DNA of 31,565 nucleotides from Prevotella sp. UBA2746. GTDB lineage: Bacteria > Bacteroidota > Bacteroidia > Bacteroidales > Bacteroidaceae. The translations under genes and the position numbers were made by a program. The notes beneath the pieces were generated by a model. It saw nothing but the letters and a program-made list of their open reading frames with translations. It was not told the origin of the DNA and did no database searches. The stretch spans positions 27,615-59,179 of the forward strand of contig DEJO01000037.1 in the NCBI GenBank assembly GCA_002353555.1, given 5' to 3'. Positions 30,472 through 31,565 of the stretch are shown here, one piece after another (position 1 is the first letter of the stretch; each line of letters begins with the position of its first letter).

Positions 30472-30524
30472 AACAAAAAAAAGAAATCCAGCCATCAAAC
30501 TTCTGTATCATGACTGGATTTCTT
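30472..30524 (-). terminator. Terminator of the lysozyme-fold gene
   Basis: AAGAAATCCAG (30481-30491) pairs with CTGGATTTCTT (30514-30524), a perfect 11-bp stem. The minus strand continues with a long T-run (TTTTTTTTG), so it ends the 30975-30550 gene. Confidence 0.85.
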
Positions 30525-30549
30525 CCTTTATCGTCCCTTGACAGGACTC

Positions 30550-30975
30550 TTACTGCAAATGTTTTCTAACCTTATTGAGATAACGCTGCGTTCTTGCAAC
30601 ACTGTATCCCGGTCCACCATTCCACATCCGGATTGCCTTCTCAACATTATGTGTCGGATTGTGAAACGACTGAATGATAACAAACATCTCACGAGACTTC
30701 TGCTCATTGAAACGATCTGAAAGTGAATAGGTCTTCTTGATACCTCTACTTCTCAGAATATTGTTACACTCTTTCACTAATACAGGCGAAATCTGCAGGA
30801 CTCCTACATATCGGCCACATACGGCACGCGGATTTCCTTTGCTTTCTACCTGAATGATGGCATCCATAACAGGATTCCAATCAAATGCTTCTTGGTCGCC
30901 CGCAACGTCAGCACTCGCCGAGATTGGGACTAACATCAATAATTGTAAAACAAATAATTTAAATATTCTCATCAT
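30550..30975 (-). CDS. Secreted lysozyme-fold / SLT lytic transglycosylase-like protein
   Basis: A 141-aa protein with a signal peptide (MMRIFKLFVLQLLMLVPIS up to the Ala-Ser-Ala region) and a small lysozyme-fold domain. Catalytic Glu44 lies in 'IIQVESKGNPRAV', followed by 'GRYVGVLQISP' (SLT-type G-x-x-Q-I-x-P) and 'AIRMWNGGPGY', the usual Y/N motif of transglycosylases. It would cut peptidoglycan in the cell envelope. Its shortness and secretion fit a host cell-wall enzyme rather than a phage endolysin. Promoter TACCTTTG lies at 31133-31140, giving a long 5' UTR. Confidence 0.82.
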   Translation of the reverse strand: MMRIFKLFVLQLLMLVPISASADVAGDQEAFDWNPVMDAIIQVESKGNPRAVCGRYVGVLQISPVLVKECNNILRSRGIKKTYSLSDRFNEQKSREMFVIIQSFHNPTHNVEKAIRMWNGGPGYSVARTQRYLNKVRKHLQ

Positions 30976-31009
30976 GTATAAATTTGTGGAACCTGAACAA
31001 TCTATAGAG

Positions 31010-31137
31010 AAATCGTTCGCGACACGGGCCTACGTGAGAAAGAGCTACCACCGTGCCTGGATTCCGTTTGACTATCGTTTGAACCAAGACTCTGAAACAA
31101 AGGAGCTTCCTGATTCATATTTTTATCGTGTGCAAAG
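31010..31137 (-). other. Long 5' leader of the lysozyme-fold gene with possible small ORF
   Basis: Between the promoter element at 31133-31140 and the start at 30975 lie about 155 bases. They hold a minus-strand frame beginning MNQEAPLFQSLGSNDSQTE and ending VSRTISL, 38 aa, which may be an upstream ORF or simply leader sequence. No clear riboswitch fold was found. Confidence 0.25.
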
Positions 31138-31140
31138 GTA
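31133..31140 (-). promoter_or_regulatory. -7 promoter element for the lysozyme-fold gene
   Basis: The minus strand reads TACCTTTG then CACACG, a full match to TAnnTTTG. The start codon at 30975 is about 157 bases further on. Confidence 0.55.
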
Positions 31141-31240
31141 CAAAACATATTCCAAATATAAGCTGTTCGCGTGCACAATTTAAACTTTTTAAAGACAAAT
31201 GAATGCTAAATAACACTCATTATAATGTCGGGGATAGGCA

Positions 31241-31280
31241 AAAAAAGAGTCCTCCCAGTCATTCCGACCAGGAGGACTCT
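31241..31280 (-). terminator. rRNA operon terminator
   Basis: AGAGTCCTCC (31246-31255) pairs with GGAGGACTCT (31271-31280) with a T-run TTTTTTTGCC on the minus strand, just after the 5S rRNA. Confidence 0.88.
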
Positions 31281-31294
31281 CCTTCTTCAAAAAA

Positions 31295-31403
31295 GGCGGC
31301 CACCTACTCTCCCGCATTGCATTGCAGTACCATCGGCGCAACCGGGCTTGACTTCTCTGTTCGGAATGGGAAGAGGTAGGACCCCGGCGCAATAACCACC
31401 TGA
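31295..31403 (-). rRNA. rrf: 5S ribosomal RNA
   Basis: Minus-strand sequence opens TCAGGTGGTTATTGCGCCG and contains CCATTCCGAACAGAGAAG, the conserved 5S loop region. GCGCCGATGGTACTGC and GGGAGAGTAGG follow, closing with GCCGCC to pair with the 5' GGTGGT. About 109 bases, the normal length. It lies directly before the rRNA-operon terminator; the 23S gene would lie right of the window. Confidence 0.95.
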
Positions 31404-31512
31404 TATAGGGTTGACTATCGCCACAAGCAACGACCATAGTACGCAAAGACTCTTCGTACTCTCATCACAACTGAAACTATGTGCCTCCACTTGCTTCATG
31501 CTGCAATCTTTC

Positions 31513-31565
31513 AATCTTCCAATTGTCAATTGTCAATTATCCATTGTCAATTACCAATTGTCAAT
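31513..31565. repeat. Degenerate AATTGTCAAT tandem repeats in the 23S-5S spacer
   Basis: Repeats of CCAATTGTCAATT and close variants, about 5 copies, run off the right edge. They lie in the spacer upstream of 5S. Function not apparent. Confidence 0.6.

Noticed and set aside
30976..31183. 69-aa plus-strand frame
   Set aside because: It overlaps the leader of the lysozyme-fold gene and no plus-strand promoter is present.

Overview
The window looks like part of a Bacteroidales (probably Prevotellaceae) chromosome carrying most of a tailed prophage. The evidence for the group is the promoter type: many genes are preceded by the Bacteroidetes -7 element TAnnTTTG, usually TATCTTTGC or TACCTTTGC. 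The phage and cell proteins are also of Bacteroidales type, and a 5S rRNA gene of that type sits at the right edge. ArdC and the 268-aa gene end in TAG, so the standard bacterial code applies.

Layout. Bases 1-28983 hold phage genes, all on the minus strand and so read right to left. The early region (28983 to 23035) has a small ORF, a LuxR-type regulator, seven small unknowns including a NUMOD/HNH-like protein, and a 1084-aa primase-helicase, and it ends in a strong terminator. Next comes a cluster of GTGTGCA repeats around an AT-rich core (22675-22929), a likely replication origin. The head module follows: ClpP-type protease fused to a scaffold, major capsid protein with an Ig-like tail, a 202-aa and a 268-aa protein, a PLD-like protein, small terminase candidates and TerL. 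An accessory block (13833 to about 10340) holds an ArdC antirestriction protein, a ComF-like phosphoribosyltransferase, a small acidic protein and a BRCT protein. It also holds two long gene-free stretches that are rich in RNA- or DNA-level structure. A cassette of overlapping small genes (10071 to 8685) follows, then the second structural module: a 351-aa protein, portal, connector and completion proteins, and a long tail fibre cut by the left edge. The portal therefore lies more than 7 kb from TerL.

The only convincing plus-strand gene is a repressor-like protein (29109-29513), divergent from the early operon. No integrase is visible; it may lie left of the window. From about 29737 rightward the content looks chromosomal: a secreted SGNH hydrolase, a secreted lysozyme-fold protein, and the end of an rRNA operon.

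The most interesting material is non-coding. Bases 11340-11892 fold on paper into nested, abutting helices including a nearly gap-free four-way junction and a long hairpin. This is what a large ornate phage RNA of the GOLLD/ROOL kind would look like, though I do not recognise it as either. Other candidates are the iteron-like origin, a three-copy 14-bp switch-like repeat at 10076-10286, a pseudoknot or terminator at 8607-8661, and a structured region with an opposing promoter at 13887-14060. Folding was done by eye; no program or database was used.
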